Source: Flavobacterium sp. (GTDB lineage: Bacteria; Bacteroidota; Bacteroidia; Flavobacteriales; Flavobacteriaceae). From it: a stretch of 46,195 bases of DNA. This document shows, piece after piece, positions 8,738 to 17,988 of the stretch; position 1 is the first letter of the stretch, and each line of letters starts with the position of its first letter. The notes under the pieces were generated by a model, which did no database searches, was not told the DNA's origin, and was given only the letters and a program-made list of their open reading frames with translations. The position numbers and the translations under genes are program-made. Location of the stretch: contig JASLED010000093.1 in the NCBI GenBank assembly GCA_030151255.1, forward strand, positions 1 to 46,195, read 5' to 3'.

Positions 8738-9804
8738 TTTATACCTTGCTTTCCAAATTGTTCAATAAACATATCCATCATCACCAAAGCTGTCATAGCT
8801 TCTACAATTGGCACTGCTCTTGGCAAAACACAAGCATCATGCCTACCTTTTCCTTTTACTGTAACAACATTATTTTGCGTATTGATAGAAGTTTGATCCA
8901 ACATTAAAGTTGCAGTTGGTTTAAAAGCAATTTTGAAATAAATATCCATTCCGTTACTTATTCCGCCTACAATTCCGCCAGAATTATTCGTTTTTGTTTT
9001 ACCAGTTGGTAAAATACTATCATTATTTTGGCTTCCTTTTGTTTTAGCTCCTTCAAAACCACTACCAAATTCAATGCCTTTTACCGCATTTATACTCAAC
9101 ATAGCCTTCGCTAATTCGGCATCTAAACGATCAAAAACAGGCTCACCAAGTCCTACAGGAACATTTTGAATAACACAAGTGATAGTTCCTCCTATAGAAT
9201 CACCTTCTTTTTTAATTGTGCGAATCAAATTTTCCATTTGAGTTGCTTTTTCAAGATCAGGACATCGAACTAAATTTGATTCAATAAGATCAAAATTCAA
9301 TTCATTGTAAGATTTTTCTACTTCAATTTCTCCTACAGAAGATACATAAGCTACAATATTCATTGTTGTTAATAACTGCTTTGCAATAGCGCCAGCTACA
9401 ACTCTACAAGCTGTTTCTCGTGCCGAGCTTCTTCCTCCGCCTCTATGATCGCGAATACCGTATTTTTTGTCGTATACATAATCTGCATGGCTTGGACGAT
9501 ATACATTTGCTATATGATCGTAATCTTTTGATTTAGAATTGTTGTTTTTTATTGTAAAACCAATTGGAGTTCCTGTTGTTTTTCCTTCAAAAATACCCGA
9601 TAAAAAAAGTATTTCATCGTCTTCTTTTCTTTGTGTAACCAAGGTTGATTGTCCTGGTTTTCTTCGATTCATTTCTAGTTGTATTGCTTCAAAATCAAGA
9701 GTTATTCCAGACGGACATCCATCTATAATTCCACCTATTGCCTCACCATGCGATTCGCCAAAAGTGGTTAATCTAAAATTTTTTCCAAATGTATTTCCGC
9801 TCAT
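8725..9804 (-). CDS. aroC: Chorismate synthase
   Basis: Catalyses the last shikimate-pathway step, 5-enolpyruvylshikimate-3-phosphate to chorismate, and needs reduced FMN. It is 359 aa, the normal length. Family signatures are visible: GESHGEAIGGIIDGCPSG near the N-terminus, RPSHADYVYDKKYG followed by the RGGGRSSARET loop, and GGISNGMDIYFKIAFKPT towards the C-terminus. The ATG at 9802-9804 has a TATATTTG promoter box 33 nt upstream. Its stop codon directly abuts that of the convergent response regulator. Confidence 0.96.
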   Translation of the reverse strand: MSGNTFGKNFRLTTFGESHGEAIGGIIDGCPSGITLDFEAIQLEMNRRKPGQSTLVTQRKEDDEILFLSGIFEGKTTGTPIGFTIKNNNSKSKDYDHIANVYRPSHADYVYDKKYGIRDHRGGGRSSARETACRVVAGAIAKQLLTTMNIVAYVSSVGEIEVEKSYNELNFDLIESNLVRCPDLEKATQMENLIRTIKKEGDSIGGTITCVIQNVPVGLGEPVFDRLDAELAKAMLSINAVKGIEFGSGFEGAKTKGSQNNDSILPTGKTKTNNSGGIVGGISNGMDIYFKIAFKPTATLMLDQTSINTQNNVVTVKGKGRHDACVLPRAVPIVEAMTALVMMDMFIEQFGKQGIKLQE

Positions 9805-9837
9805 AATACAACTATTTTTTATGCTTTATACGAATTA

Positions 9838-9845
9838 CAAATATA
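9838..9845 (-). promoter_or_regulatory. -7 promoter box of aroC
   Basis: TATATTTG on the minus strand fits TAnnTTTG and ends 33 nt before the aroC ATG. A TTTG-like -33 element lies 24 nt further upstream, slightly beyond the usual spacing. Confidence 0.45.
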
Positions 9846-9944
9846 GTTCAAATCACTCAAAATTAAGACCAAATCTTAAGCTTTACATTTTCGGCAATAT
9901 AAAGTTTTACTTACTTTTACTATCGCAAAATAAACAATAGCAAA

Positions 9945-10931
9945 ATGACAAATTCAACTAACAAAATCCGCATCGGAATTGTAGGTTATGGAAACCTTGG
10001 AAAAGGAGTAGAAAAATCGATAGCACAAAACACCGATTTAGAATTAGTAGCCATATTTACAAGACGTTCGCCAGAATCTATACCTACACAGGCAAAAGTT
10101 ATTGCCCTTTCTGAAATTCTTTCTTACAAAGGAAAAATAGACGTAATGATTTTATGTGGCGGATCATCTACTGATTTACCCGAGCAAGTTTTGGAAATAT
10201 CTGCCAACTTTAATACTGTTGACAGTTTTGACACACATGCAAAAATTCCAGAATACTTTGCAAAAGTTGAACAATGCACAAGAGCAAATGATACGTTGAG
10301 TTTGATATCTACAGGTTGGGATCCAGGATTATTTTCTATGGCTCGTTTATTGGGTGAAAGTATTTTACCACAGGGTGAAACTTACACTTTTTGGGGAAAA
10401 GGTTTAAGCCAAGGACATTCAGATGCTGTAAGAAGATTAGATGGCGTTAAAAACGCAGTACAATATACTATTCCGATTGATACTGCCTTAGAACAAGTTC
10501 GTGCTGGCAAAAATCCAGTATTAACTACAGCAGAAAAACACGAAAGAGTTTGCTATGTGGTTGCTCATAACAATGCTGATATTGCAAAAATTGAACACGA
10601 AATTAAAACAATGCCAAACTATTTTAGCGATTATAATACAACAGTTCATTTTATTTCTGAAGAAGAATTAAATCAAAATCATAATAAAATGCCTCATGGC
10701 GGGATTGTGATGAGAACTGGAGAAACAGGTGATGCTAATAAACAACGAATAGAATTTAATTTAACATTGGATAGTAATCCTGAATTTACTTCTTCTGTTT
10801 TAGTGGCTTATTCTAGGGCAATTGCAAAAATGGCAAAAGAAGGAAAAAGAGGTGCTTGTACTGTATTTGATATTCCGCTTGGCCACTTATCGCCAAAATC
10901 AGCAGAACAATTAAGAGCAGAATTATTATAG
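9945..10931 (+). CDS. ddh: meso-Diaminopimelate D-dehydrogenase
   Basis: NADPH-dependent enzyme that reductively aminates L-2-amino-6-oxopimelate to meso-diaminopimelate in one step, bypassing the succinylase and acetylase branches of lysine and peptidoglycan-precursor synthesis. It is 328 aa, the normal length. It has an N-terminal Rossmann motif (IGIVGYGNLGKGVEKS), the STGWDPGLFS segment, and the substrate-loop region TFWGKGLSQGHSDAVRR, all characteristic of this family. It is a monocistronic plus-strand gene closed by a strong terminator 10 nt after the stop. Confidence 0.94.
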   Translation: MTNSTNKIRIGIVGYGNLGKGVEKSIAQNTDLELVAIFTRRSPESIPTQAKVIALSEILSYKGKIDVMILCGGSSTDLPEQVLEISANFNTVDSFDTHAKIPEYFAKVEQCTRANDTLSLISTGWDPGLFSMARLLGESILPQGETYTFWGKGLSQGHSDAVRRLDGVKNAVQYTIPIDTALEQVRAGKNPVLTTAEKHERVCYVVAHNNADIAKIEHEIKTMPNYFSDYNTTVHFISEEELNQNHNKMPHGGIVMRTGETGDANKQRIEFNLTLDSNPEFTSSVLVAYSRAIAKMAKEGKRGACTVFDIPLGHLSPKSAEQLRAELL

Positions 10932-10940
10932 CTTAAATTA

Positions 10941-10969
10941 AAAAAGGTTAGACAATGTCTAACCTTTTT
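10941..10969. terminator. Bidirectional rho-independent terminator between ddh and the TPR gene
   Basis: A 13-bp perfect stem (AAAAAGGTTAGAC paired with GTCTAACCTTTTT) closes a 3-nt AAT loop. A and T runs flank both sides, so it can end ddh (plus) and the convergent TPR gene (minus). Confidence 0.9.
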
Positions 10970-10989
10970 TAGTAATATCAGTTTTGATA

Positions 10990-12252
10990 TTATTTTCTTG
11001 CTTCTAAAGCTTTTAATTTATCATTCATTTCTAATGCACGATAAATATTTTTTAACGTTTGAATTGCTTCTTCGTTATTTTTATTGATTGTTAAAACTTT
11101 TTCCAAGTCATTCATTGCATCGCGATAAATAGCTTTTTTCTGCTTGCTGTATTCTTCATACTTTTTATTATCTGCAGCAGTCATTCCTAACTTATTCATT
11201 TTATTTGACAACTCTTCGTCTGGTTGTAATTTAATGAATGCTAAGTTTAAATAAGCATTTTCTGCTTTAGGATTAATTTGAATTGCTTGCAAGTAATACT
11301 TTTTAGCATCTTCCATTTTACCTGCTTGGTAACTTGTAACTCCTAAATTATACAATAATACATCATCATTAGGGTTTTTAGATAATGCTTCGCGAGCAAC
11401 TTCTTCGTATTTACCCATATTGTTTGATTTCAAGTATAAATCCATTTGAGTTAACATTAAGTTAGTATCGTTTGGATTTGCTTTTCTTGCATCTACAATT
11501 GCTTTTTCAGCTTCATCATATTGTCCTTCTTGATAATAGATTAACGCTAAATTTTTTACAATTTCAGGGCGTTTTGAATCTTCTTTTACCAATTTAGGAT
11601 CTGTATGAGTTCCTTGCTTAATCATCAGGTCTCTCATTTTCGAATCTTTTCCAAAATTTTGTACTTCACCATTTACTTTTTCAACGGCTGTGTAATAAGA
11701 TTCATTTCCATTATATCCTAATTTCACTAACTCTTTATAATAATCTGTAGCAGTTTTGTAGTCTTTAGAACTAACAGCTGTAGATGCTGAGTAGTAAAGA
11801 TAGATAGTATCTTTTGGATTAATATCGTATGCTTGTTTAAACTTTTTAGTAGCACCTTTAAAGTTTGAAGAGTTATTATCTTCAATTGCTTTATTGATTA
11901 CTTTACTAGCAACAATGTTTAAATCTTCGCTTGTTTGTTTTGCGTATTTGCTGTTTTTATCAATTGAATTGATTTCTTTATACGCTTCGATCATTTTTTG
12001 AACATTTGCATCAAAATCTTTATCAGCTTCAATTTGTTGAAAAGCTAAGTTTGATTTTAAATAGTAGTATTGCGCTTTTTGATCTGTTGTAGCTTGACCT
12101 AAAACTCCTTCTACTAATTTTAATGCTGCAGTTGCTTCAGTAACATTACCTTTTTTTACTGCTTTTTCTGCATCTTTAAGCTCTTTTTTTTGAGCCATTG
12201 TAAGTCCAGAAACTAACAATGCTGACAATAAGTAGGCATACTTCTTATTCAT
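10990..12252 (-). CDS. Secreted/periplasmic tetratricopeptide-repeat protein
   Basis: A 420-aa protein with a clear signal peptide (MNKKYAYLLSALLVSGLTMA, then QKK). The rest is helical repeats with TPR signatures, for example NLALIYYQEGQYDEAEKAIV, LLYNLGVTSYQAGKMEDAKK and NAYLNLAFIKLQPDEE. It is Lys-rich throughout. It starts 28 nt downstream of the gyrA stop on the same strand, so the two are probably co-transcribed. It likely acts as a scaffold on the periplasmic side, but no specific function can be read. Confidence 0.85.
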   Translation of the reverse strand: MNKKYAYLLSALLVSGLTMAQKKELKDAEKAVKKGNVTEATAALKLVEGVLGQATTDQKAQYYYLKSNLAFQQIEADKDFDANVQKMIEAYKEINSIDKNSKYAKQTSEDLNIVASKVINKAIEDNNSSNFKGATKKFKQAYDINPKDTIYLYYSASTAVSSKDYKTATDYYKELVKLGYNGNESYYTAVEKVNGEVQNFGKDSKMRDLMIKQGTHTDPKLVKEDSKRPEIVKNLALIYYQEGQYDEAEKAIVDARKANPNDTNLMLTQMDLYLKSNNMGKYEEVAREALSKNPNDDVLLYNLGVTSYQAGKMEDAKKYYLQAIQINPKAENAYLNLAFIKLQPDEELSNKMNKLGMTAADNKKYEEYSKQKKAIYRDAMNDLEKVLTINKNNEEAIQTLKNIYRALEMNDKLKALEARK

Positions 12253-12280
12253 AAGTAATTCGATTTTATTTTGTGTGATT

Positions 12281-14824
12281 TTATTGTTCTTGGTTATCTT
12301 CTGTTGATTCGTCTAAATTAGTAGGTTCGTCAAATAATGTACCTTCCATATCAACGTCTATAATTTCTGTATTTGCTTCTTCGTCATCTTCTTTCATAAC
12401 TTTACAAACAGCTGCAATTGAATCATTTCCTTTGATATTTATAAGTTTAACTCCTTGTGTAGCTCTACCCATTACTCTTAGATCAGAAATTCTCATTCGA
12501 ATTGTTAATCCAGATTTATTAATAATCATTAAATCATCTGCATCTGTAACAACGTTGATAGAAACAAGTAAGCCCGTTTTTTCGCTAATGTTCATGGTTT
12601 TTACACCTTTTCCACCACGATTGGTTTCTCTATATTCTTCTAACGCCGAACGTTTTCCATATCCATTTTCTGAAACCACAAGAATTTCACTTTCTAAATC
12701 GCTAACAGAAACCATTCCAATTACTTCATCTTTTTCATCTGCCAAAGTAATACCACGTACTCCAGATGCTGTTCTTCCCATTGGACGAGTTTTTTCTTCG
12801 TCAAATCGAACTAACTTACCAGATTTAACAGCAATAAGTACTTTACTTTTTCCGTCAGTTAATTTTGCTTCTAATAGCTCATCATCTTCTTTAATAGTGA
12901 TGGCATTAATACCATTTTGACGTGGACGTGAATATTGCTCTAAAGGCGTTTTCTTCACTTGTCCTTGCTTGGTTGCCATGATTACATAGTGATTATTGAT
13001 GTACTCTTCATCTTTTAAATCTTGAGTACAAATAAACGCTTTCACCTTGTCGTCTGGTTCAATATTAATTAAATTTTGGATTGCACGTCCTTTACTTACC
13101 TTAGTACCTTCTGGAATTTCATAAACTCTCATCCAGAAACATTTTCCTTTTTGTGTAAAGAATAACATATATTGGTGGTTTGTAGCAACATACATATGCT
13201 CTAAGAAATCTTGATCTCTTGTACCTGCAGATTTTTGCCCTACTCCTCCTCTATTTTGTGTTTTATATTCAGAAAGCGGTGTTCGTTTAATATATCCTGC
13301 GTGCGAAATGGTAATTACCACTTGCTCATCGGGAATTAAATCAGTAATACAAACATCACCTCCAGCGTATTCAATTACAGAACGACGCTCATCTCCAAAT
13401 TTATCTTTTATCTCAATTAATTCTTCCTTAATTAAGTTCATTCGCATTTCTTTACTTGCTAATAACTCTCTTAAGTGATTAATTAACTTCATTATTTCTT
13501 CGTACTCAGCACGTAGTTTATCTTGCTCTAGTCCTGTTAACTGACGTAAACGCATTTCTACAATTGCACGAGCTTGAATTTCTGATAAGCTAAAGCGTTC
13601 AATTAATTTTGCTCTTGCTTCATCTGCATTGTTTGACGAACGTATTAATGCAATTACTTCATCAATGTTATCAGATGCAATAATTAATCCTTCTAAAATA
13701 TGTGCTCTTTCTTCTGCTTTTCTCAATTCGTATTGTGCACGTCTAGTAACCACATCATGTCTGTGTTCTACGAAATGATAAATTAAATCTTTTAAATTTA
13801 ATGTTTGTGGACGTCCGTTTACCAATGCAATATTATTTACACTGAAAGACGATTGTAATTGAGTATATTTATATAAGGTATTTAATACAATGTTTGGAAT
13901 AGCATCGCGTTTTAAAATATAAACGATACGCATACCTTTTCTGTCCGATTCATCACGAATAGTAGCTATTCCTTCAATTTTTTTATCGTTTACTGCTTCA
14001 GCCGTTTTCTTAATCATTTCGGCCTTATTCACTTGGAAAGGAATTTCAGTAACTACAATACAATCTCTACCGTCAATTTCTTCAAAACTTGCTTTAGCAC
14101 GCATAACTACACGTCCACGCCCGGTTTTAAAAGCCTCTCTTACACCTTCGTATCCATAGATAACACCACCTGTTGGAAAATCGGGTGCTTTAATATATTC
14201 TATTAATTCATCTATTTCAATATCATTATTATCAATATAAGCTAATGTTCCGTCGATAACCTCTGTTAAGTTATGCGGAGCCATATTTGTAGCCATACCT
14301 ACTGCAATACCAGAAGCTCCATTTACCAACAAGTTAGGAATACGTGTTGGCATAACTTTAGGTTCTTCTAAAGTATCATCAAAGTTCAATTGAAAATCAA
14401 CAGTTTCTTTATCAAGATCAGCAAGAATTTCTTCTGAGAATTTTTTCATTCTCGCCTCCGTATAACGCATTGCTGCAGGACTATCTCCGTCAACCGATCC
14501 AAAGTTACCTTGCCCATCTACTAACAAATAACGCATACTCCAATCTTGAGCCATACGCACCATCGCGTCATAAACTGAACTATCTCCATGTGGGTGAAAT
14601 TTACCTAAAACTTCCCCTACAATTCTAGCTGATTTTTTATGCGCTCTATTAGACAGTACTCCTAATTCGTACATTCCAAAAAGTACTCTTCGATGCACAG
14701 GTTTTAAGCCATCTCTAACATCAGGAAGCGCTCTTGAAACAATTACAGACATTGAGTAATCAATGTATGCTGATTTCATCTGATCCTCAATGTTAATAGG
14801 AATTAACTTTTCTCCTTCAGACAT
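12281..14824 (-). CDS. gyrA: DNA gyrase subunit A
   Basis: Breaks and rejoins DNA in the GyrA2GyrB2 complex that introduces negative supercoils. It is 847 aa, full length. The winged-helix/tower core includes the catalytic tyrosine Y121 in AAMRYTEARM. The quinolone-resistance region reads HPHGDSSVYDAMVRMAQDW; the positions equivalent to E. coli S83 and D87 are Ser and Asp, the susceptible state. The C-terminal beta-pinwheel has a GyrA-box QNRGGVG, and an acidic tail follows. The QNRGGVG box separates gyrase A from ParC. The ATG at 14822-14824 follows a long AT-rich leader. Confidence 0.97.
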   Translation of the reverse strand: MSEGEKLIPINIEDQMKSAYIDYSMSVIVSRALPDVRDGLKPVHRRVLFGMYELGVLSNRAHKKSARIVGEVLGKFHPHGDSSVYDAMVRMAQDWSMRYLLVDGQGNFGSVDGDSPAAMRYTEARMKKFSEEILADLDKETVDFQLNFDDTLEEPKVMPTRIPNLLVNGASGIAVGMATNMAPHNLTEVIDGTLAYIDNNDIEIDELIEYIKAPDFPTGGVIYGYEGVREAFKTGRGRVVMRAKASFEEIDGRDCIVVTEIPFQVNKAEMIKKTAEAVNDKKIEGIATIRDESDRKGMRIVYILKRDAIPNIVLNTLYKYTQLQSSFSVNNIALVNGRPQTLNLKDLIYHFVEHRHDVVTRRAQYELRKAEERAHILEGLIIASDNIDEVIALIRSSNNADEARAKLIERFSLSEIQARAIVEMRLRQLTGLEQDKLRAEYEEIMKLINHLRELLASKEMRMNLIKEELIEIKDKFGDERRSVIEYAGGDVCITDLIPDEQVVITISHAGYIKRTPLSEYKTQNRGGVGQKSAGTRDQDFLEHMYVATNHQYMLFFTQKGKCFWMRVYEIPEGTKVSKGRAIQNLINIEPDDKVKAFICTQDLKDEEYINNHYVIMATKQGQVKKTPLEQYSRPRQNGINAITIKEDDELLEAKLTDGKSKVLIAVKSGKLVRFDEEKTRPMGRTASGVRGITLADEKDEVIGMVSVSDLESEILVVSENGYGKRSALEEYRETNRGGKGVKTMNISEKTGLLVSINVVTDADDLMIINKSGLTIRMRISDLRVMGRATQGVKLINIKGNDSIAAVCKVMKEDDEEANTEIIDVDMEGTLFDEPTNLDESTEDNQEQ

Positions 14825-15306
14825 AAGTATATTAAATTTTAAATTGTCAATATTAAACGTGCTAATATACAGATTTTATCGCGTTTTACCATCATAAGTT
14901 TTTATGAAAAAATCTATTTTTTCAGCACATTCGTTTTTTTATCCTTCTTTTCATTCTTTCAAACCAGCATAATATATAAAAATCAATATTTTATCAGATA
15001 ATTAAAAATAAGTTCGTTGTTTTAAACACAACATTTTTTCTAAAACAGAAAATCAATTTCATTTTTTATCATTTTCACCTCTTTTAAAAATACATCTAAT
15101 TCATTTTCAAACAGTACATCTTTTTTATTATAATATTTTTTAAAAAACACCGAAAATATCTGTATTCTCAGTAAAAAAAGAGCACTTTTTATTTTCATTT
15201 ACCATTTTTTTTTTGTCAATTAGCAAATGACAGTTTCTGTTAAGGGTACACTTTTTGCATGTACTTTCATATTCAAACAATTTATCACCTAAAATCATTT
15301 TTATTT
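14825..15306. other. 482-bp AT-rich divergent intergenic region (gyrA / clpC)
   Basis: No gene is supported here. It must hold the gyrA and clpC promoters, but no clean TAnnTTTG with a matching -33 element was found for either. The nearest match for clpC is a TACTTTC at 15261-15267. A 20-bp dyad lies at 14905-14924. Confidence 0.6.
14905..14924. repeat. 20-bp dyad upstream of gyrA
   Basis: Nine-base arms (TGAAAAAAT / ATTTTTTCA) surround a 2-bp centre. A shorter dyad, CATAA-GTTT-TTATG (14893-14906), overlaps its left edge. It lies 81 bp upstream of the gyrA start. It could be an operator or a hairpin in the leader. Confidence 0.45.
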
Positions 15307-17865
15307 ATGGACGAAAATTTTTCTCAAGAAATAAAAGATGTAATCTCTTTCAGCAAAGACGAAGCACTAAGACTAGGACATGACTTTATTGGAACAGAAC
15401 ACTTTTTATTGGCTTTACTGAGAATTGAACAAGGTGAAGCTTCATTAATTTTACAACATCTTAATACCGATATTGACTTTTTAAGACATAAAGTAGAAAA
15501 CCTAACACCTTATTCTCCAAACAAAACAGCTGTAAACGAGAAAGGATCGTTATACTTAACCAAACAAGCCGAACGCGCTTTGCGCCTTACTTACTTAGAA
15601 ATAAAAGTTTTCAAGGATCTTGAAGTTACATCTGCTCATTTGTTATTATGTATTTTAAAAAACAGCGAAGATCCTGTAACACAAATACTTAATAAACTAA
15701 ATATTGACTACGAAAATGTAAAAAAATATTATCAAGATTACATTGCAGGCAATAATGAGGAAAAAGATAGCGAAGATATTTTTCATATTCCCAAAGCAGA
15801 AACCTTTGAAGAATCAGGACAAAATGACAGTACAAGTAGCAAAAAATCTGACAATCCTGCCTCAAGCACACCTAAAAAAAGTAAAACACCTGTTTTAGAT
15901 AATTTTGGTAGAGATTTAACAGAAATGGCTATCGAAGGTAAACTAGATCCTGTTGTTGGACGTGAAAAAGAAATTGAAAGAGTTTCTCAAATTTTAAGTA
16001 GAAGAAAGAAAAATAATCCACTTTTAATTGGTGAGCCAGGTGTTGGTAAATCAGCTATTGCCGAAGGTTTAGCACTTAAAATTATTCAGAAAAAAGTATC
16101 GCGTGTTTTATTTAACAAACGCGTTGTAACACTTGATTTAGCAAGTTTAGTTGCTGGCACAAAATACAGAGGTCAGTTTGAAGAACGTATGAAAGCAGTA
16201 ATGAATGAGTTAGAAAAAAACACAGACATTATTCTTTTTATCGATGAAATTCACACCATTGTTGGTGCAGGTGGAGCAACTGGTTCATTAGATGCTTCTA
16301 ACATGTTTAAACCTGCTTTAGCAAGAGGAGAAATTCAATGTATTGGAGCAACAACTTTAGACGAATTTAGACAACACATCGAGAAAGATGGAGCATTAGA
16401 ACGTCGCTTTCAAAAAATATTAGTAGAACCAACTTCTGTAGAAGAAACTATTATTATTTTAAACAATATTAAAGATAAATACGAAAGTCATCACAATGTA
16501 AATTACACACCGGAAGCTATTGAAGCTTGTGTTAAATTAACAAGTAGATACATGACTGATCGTTTCTTGCCAGACAAAGCAATTGACGCATTAGACGAAG
16601 TGGGTTCTCGCGTACACATTACAAACATAAATGTACCTAAAGCTATTCTTAAATTAGAAACAGAGCTAGAAACTGTAAAAGAGGAGAAAAACTTAATGGT
16701 GCAGAGACAAAAATACGAAGAAGCTGCAGGATTAAGAGATAAAGAAAAAACCCTTGAAAAAGACTTAGCAACAGCTCAAGAAAAATGGGAAAAAGACGTT
16801 AAAAACAACAAAATAACAGTAACTGAAGATGATGTTGCTGATGTTGTTTCAATGATGACAGGCATTCCTGTAAACAGAATTGCAGAAAAAGAAATAAACA
16901 AATTAGCTAATTTACCTGACATTATAAAAGGAAAAGTTATTGGTCAGGACGAAGCGGTAACAAAAATTTCAAAGGCAATTCAGAGAAATAGAGCTGGATT
17001 AAAAGATCCGAACAAACCAATTGGTTCTTTTATTTTCTTAGGTCAAACAGGAGTTGGAAAAACACAATTAGCAAAAGTAATTGCAAAAGAATTATTTGAT
17101 TCTGAAGATGCTTTAATACGAATTGACATGAGCGAATACATGGAAAAATTTGCTTTATCTCGATTAATTGGAGCACCTCCGGGATATGTTGGATACGAAG
17201 AAGGCGGGCAACTAACTGAAAAAATTAGGAGAAAACCTTACAGCGTAATTCTTTTTGATGAAATTGAAAAAGCTCATCCAGATATTTTCAATATGCTGTT
17301 GCAAGTATTGGACGATGGCCATTTAACAGATAGCTTAGGCAGAAAAGTTGATTTTAGAAATACAATCATCATTATGACCTCAAACATTGGAGTTCGTCAA
17401 TTAAAAGACTTTGGTCAAGGTGTTGGTTTCGGAACACAAACAAAGAAAGAACAAAGCGAACAACATAGTAAATCTGTAATTGAAAATGCACTAAAAAAAG
17501 CTTTTGCGCCTGAATTTTTAAACAGAATAGATGATATTGTAGTATTTAATACGCTAGAAAAAGAACACATTAATGCTATTATTGCTATTGAACTAGAAAA
17601 ACTACATAAACGTGTAATTGATCTTGGTTATAAATTAAAAATTACAGAAACTGCCGAAAGTTTTATTGCCGAAAAAGGCTTTGACAAACAATACGGTGCA
17701 AGACCTTTAAAAAGAGCGATTCAGAAATATGTTGAGGATCCAATTGCTGAAGAAATTGTAAATGCCAAATTAAATCTTGGTGATACAATTACCTTAGACG
17801 CTCCAAAAGACGAAAAAGCTGAAGCTTTAATCATTAAAATACGATCAAAAAAACCTGCTAAATAG
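15307..17865 (+). CDS. clpC: ClpC-type AAA+ ATPase (Clp protease chaperone subunit)
   Basis: ATP-driven unfoldase that feeds substrates to ClpP. Domains in order: two Clp-N repeats (about 1-140, beginning FSQEIKDVISFSKDEALRLG), a charged linker, AAA+ module 1 (Walker A GEPGVGKS about residue 240, Walker B ILFIDEIH), a middle domain with a UVR-like helix (RQKYEEAAGLRDKE about 465-480), AAA+ module 2 (Walker A GQTGVGKT about 580, Walker B VILFDEIEKAH), and the C-terminal D2-small domain. I chose ATG 15307 (MDENFSQEI, 852 aa) rather than the upstream ATG at 15259, because the extra 16 residues do not fit the family. The last codons and the stop lie inside its own terminator hairpin. No ctsR- or mcsAB-like gene is nearby. 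Confidence 0.95.
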   Translation: MDENFSQEIKDVISFSKDEALRLGHDFIGTEHFLLALLRIEQGEASLILQHLNTDIDFLRHKVENLTPYSPNKTAVNEKGSLYLTKQAERALRLTYLEIKVFKDLEVTSAHLLLCILKNSEDPVTQILNKLNIDYENVKKYYQDYIAGNNEEKDSEDIFHIPKAETFEESGQNDSTSSKKSDNPASSTPKKSKTPVLDNFGRDLTEMAIEGKLDPVVGREKEIERVSQILSRRKKNNPLLIGEPGVGKSAIAEGLALKIIQKKVSRVLFNKRVVTLDLASLVAGTKYRGQFEERMKAVMNELEKNTDIILFIDEIHTIVGAGGATGSLDASNMFKPALARGEIQCIGATTLDEFRQHIEKDGALERRFQKILVEPTSVEETIIILNNIKDKYESHHNVNYTPEAIEACVKLTSRYMTDRFLPDKAIDALDEVGSRVHITNINVPKAILKLETELETVKEEKNLMVQRQKYEEAAGLRDKEKTLEKDLATAQEKWEKDVKNNKITVTEDDVADVVSMMTGIPVNRIAEKEINKLANLPDIIKGKVIGQDEAVTKISKAIQRNRAGLKDPNKPIGSFIFLGQTGVGKTQLAKVIAKELFDSEDALIRIDMSEYMEKFALSRLIGAPPGYVGYEEGGQLTEKIRRKPYSVILFDEIEKAHPDIFNMLLQVLDDGHLTDSLGRKVDFRNTIIIMTSNIGVRQLKDFGQGVGFGTQTKKEQSEQHSKSVIENALKKAFAPEFLNRIDDIVVFNTLEKEHINAIIAIELEKLHKRVIDLGYKLKITETAESFIAEKGFDKQYGARPLKRAIQKYVEDPIAEEIVNAKLNLGDTITLDAPKDEKAEALIIKIRSKKPAK

Positions 17866-17875
17866 CAGGTTTTTT
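17848..17875 (+). terminator. Rho-independent terminator overlapping the end of clpC
   Basis: A 12-bp perfect stem (AAAAAACCTGCT with AGCAGGTTTTTT) has an AAAT loop. The clpC stop TAG (17863-17865) lies across the loop and the 3' arm, so the terminator overlaps the coding sequence. Confidence 0.88.
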
Positions 17876-17988
17876 CGTTTAAAAATGTAATTCTTTCTTT
17901 CCTATATATTAAATATTCATTAAATTTATGGAATAGAAAAAAAAATTGCTTTAAAATAGTACTTTCGCATAAGATTTAAAATATTACT

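Noticed and set aside
9539..9940. 133-codon plus-strand frame
   Set aside because: It lies mostly antisense to the chorismate synthase gene, and its translation has no recognisable family.
12432..12920. 162-codon plus-strand frame
   Set aside because: It is antisense to the gyrA C-terminal domain and rich in Ser/Ile/Leu, as expected for a shadow of that coding sequence.
15259..15306. 16-codon extension of clpC
   Set aside because: MDENFSQEI at 15307 matches the ClpC N-terminus; the upstream residues do not.
14825..15306. Possible small RNA or origin in the long gyrA/clpC gap
   Set aside because: No terminator-bounded unit, DnaA-box cluster or strong secondary structure was seen; only A/T-rich sequence and a short dyad.
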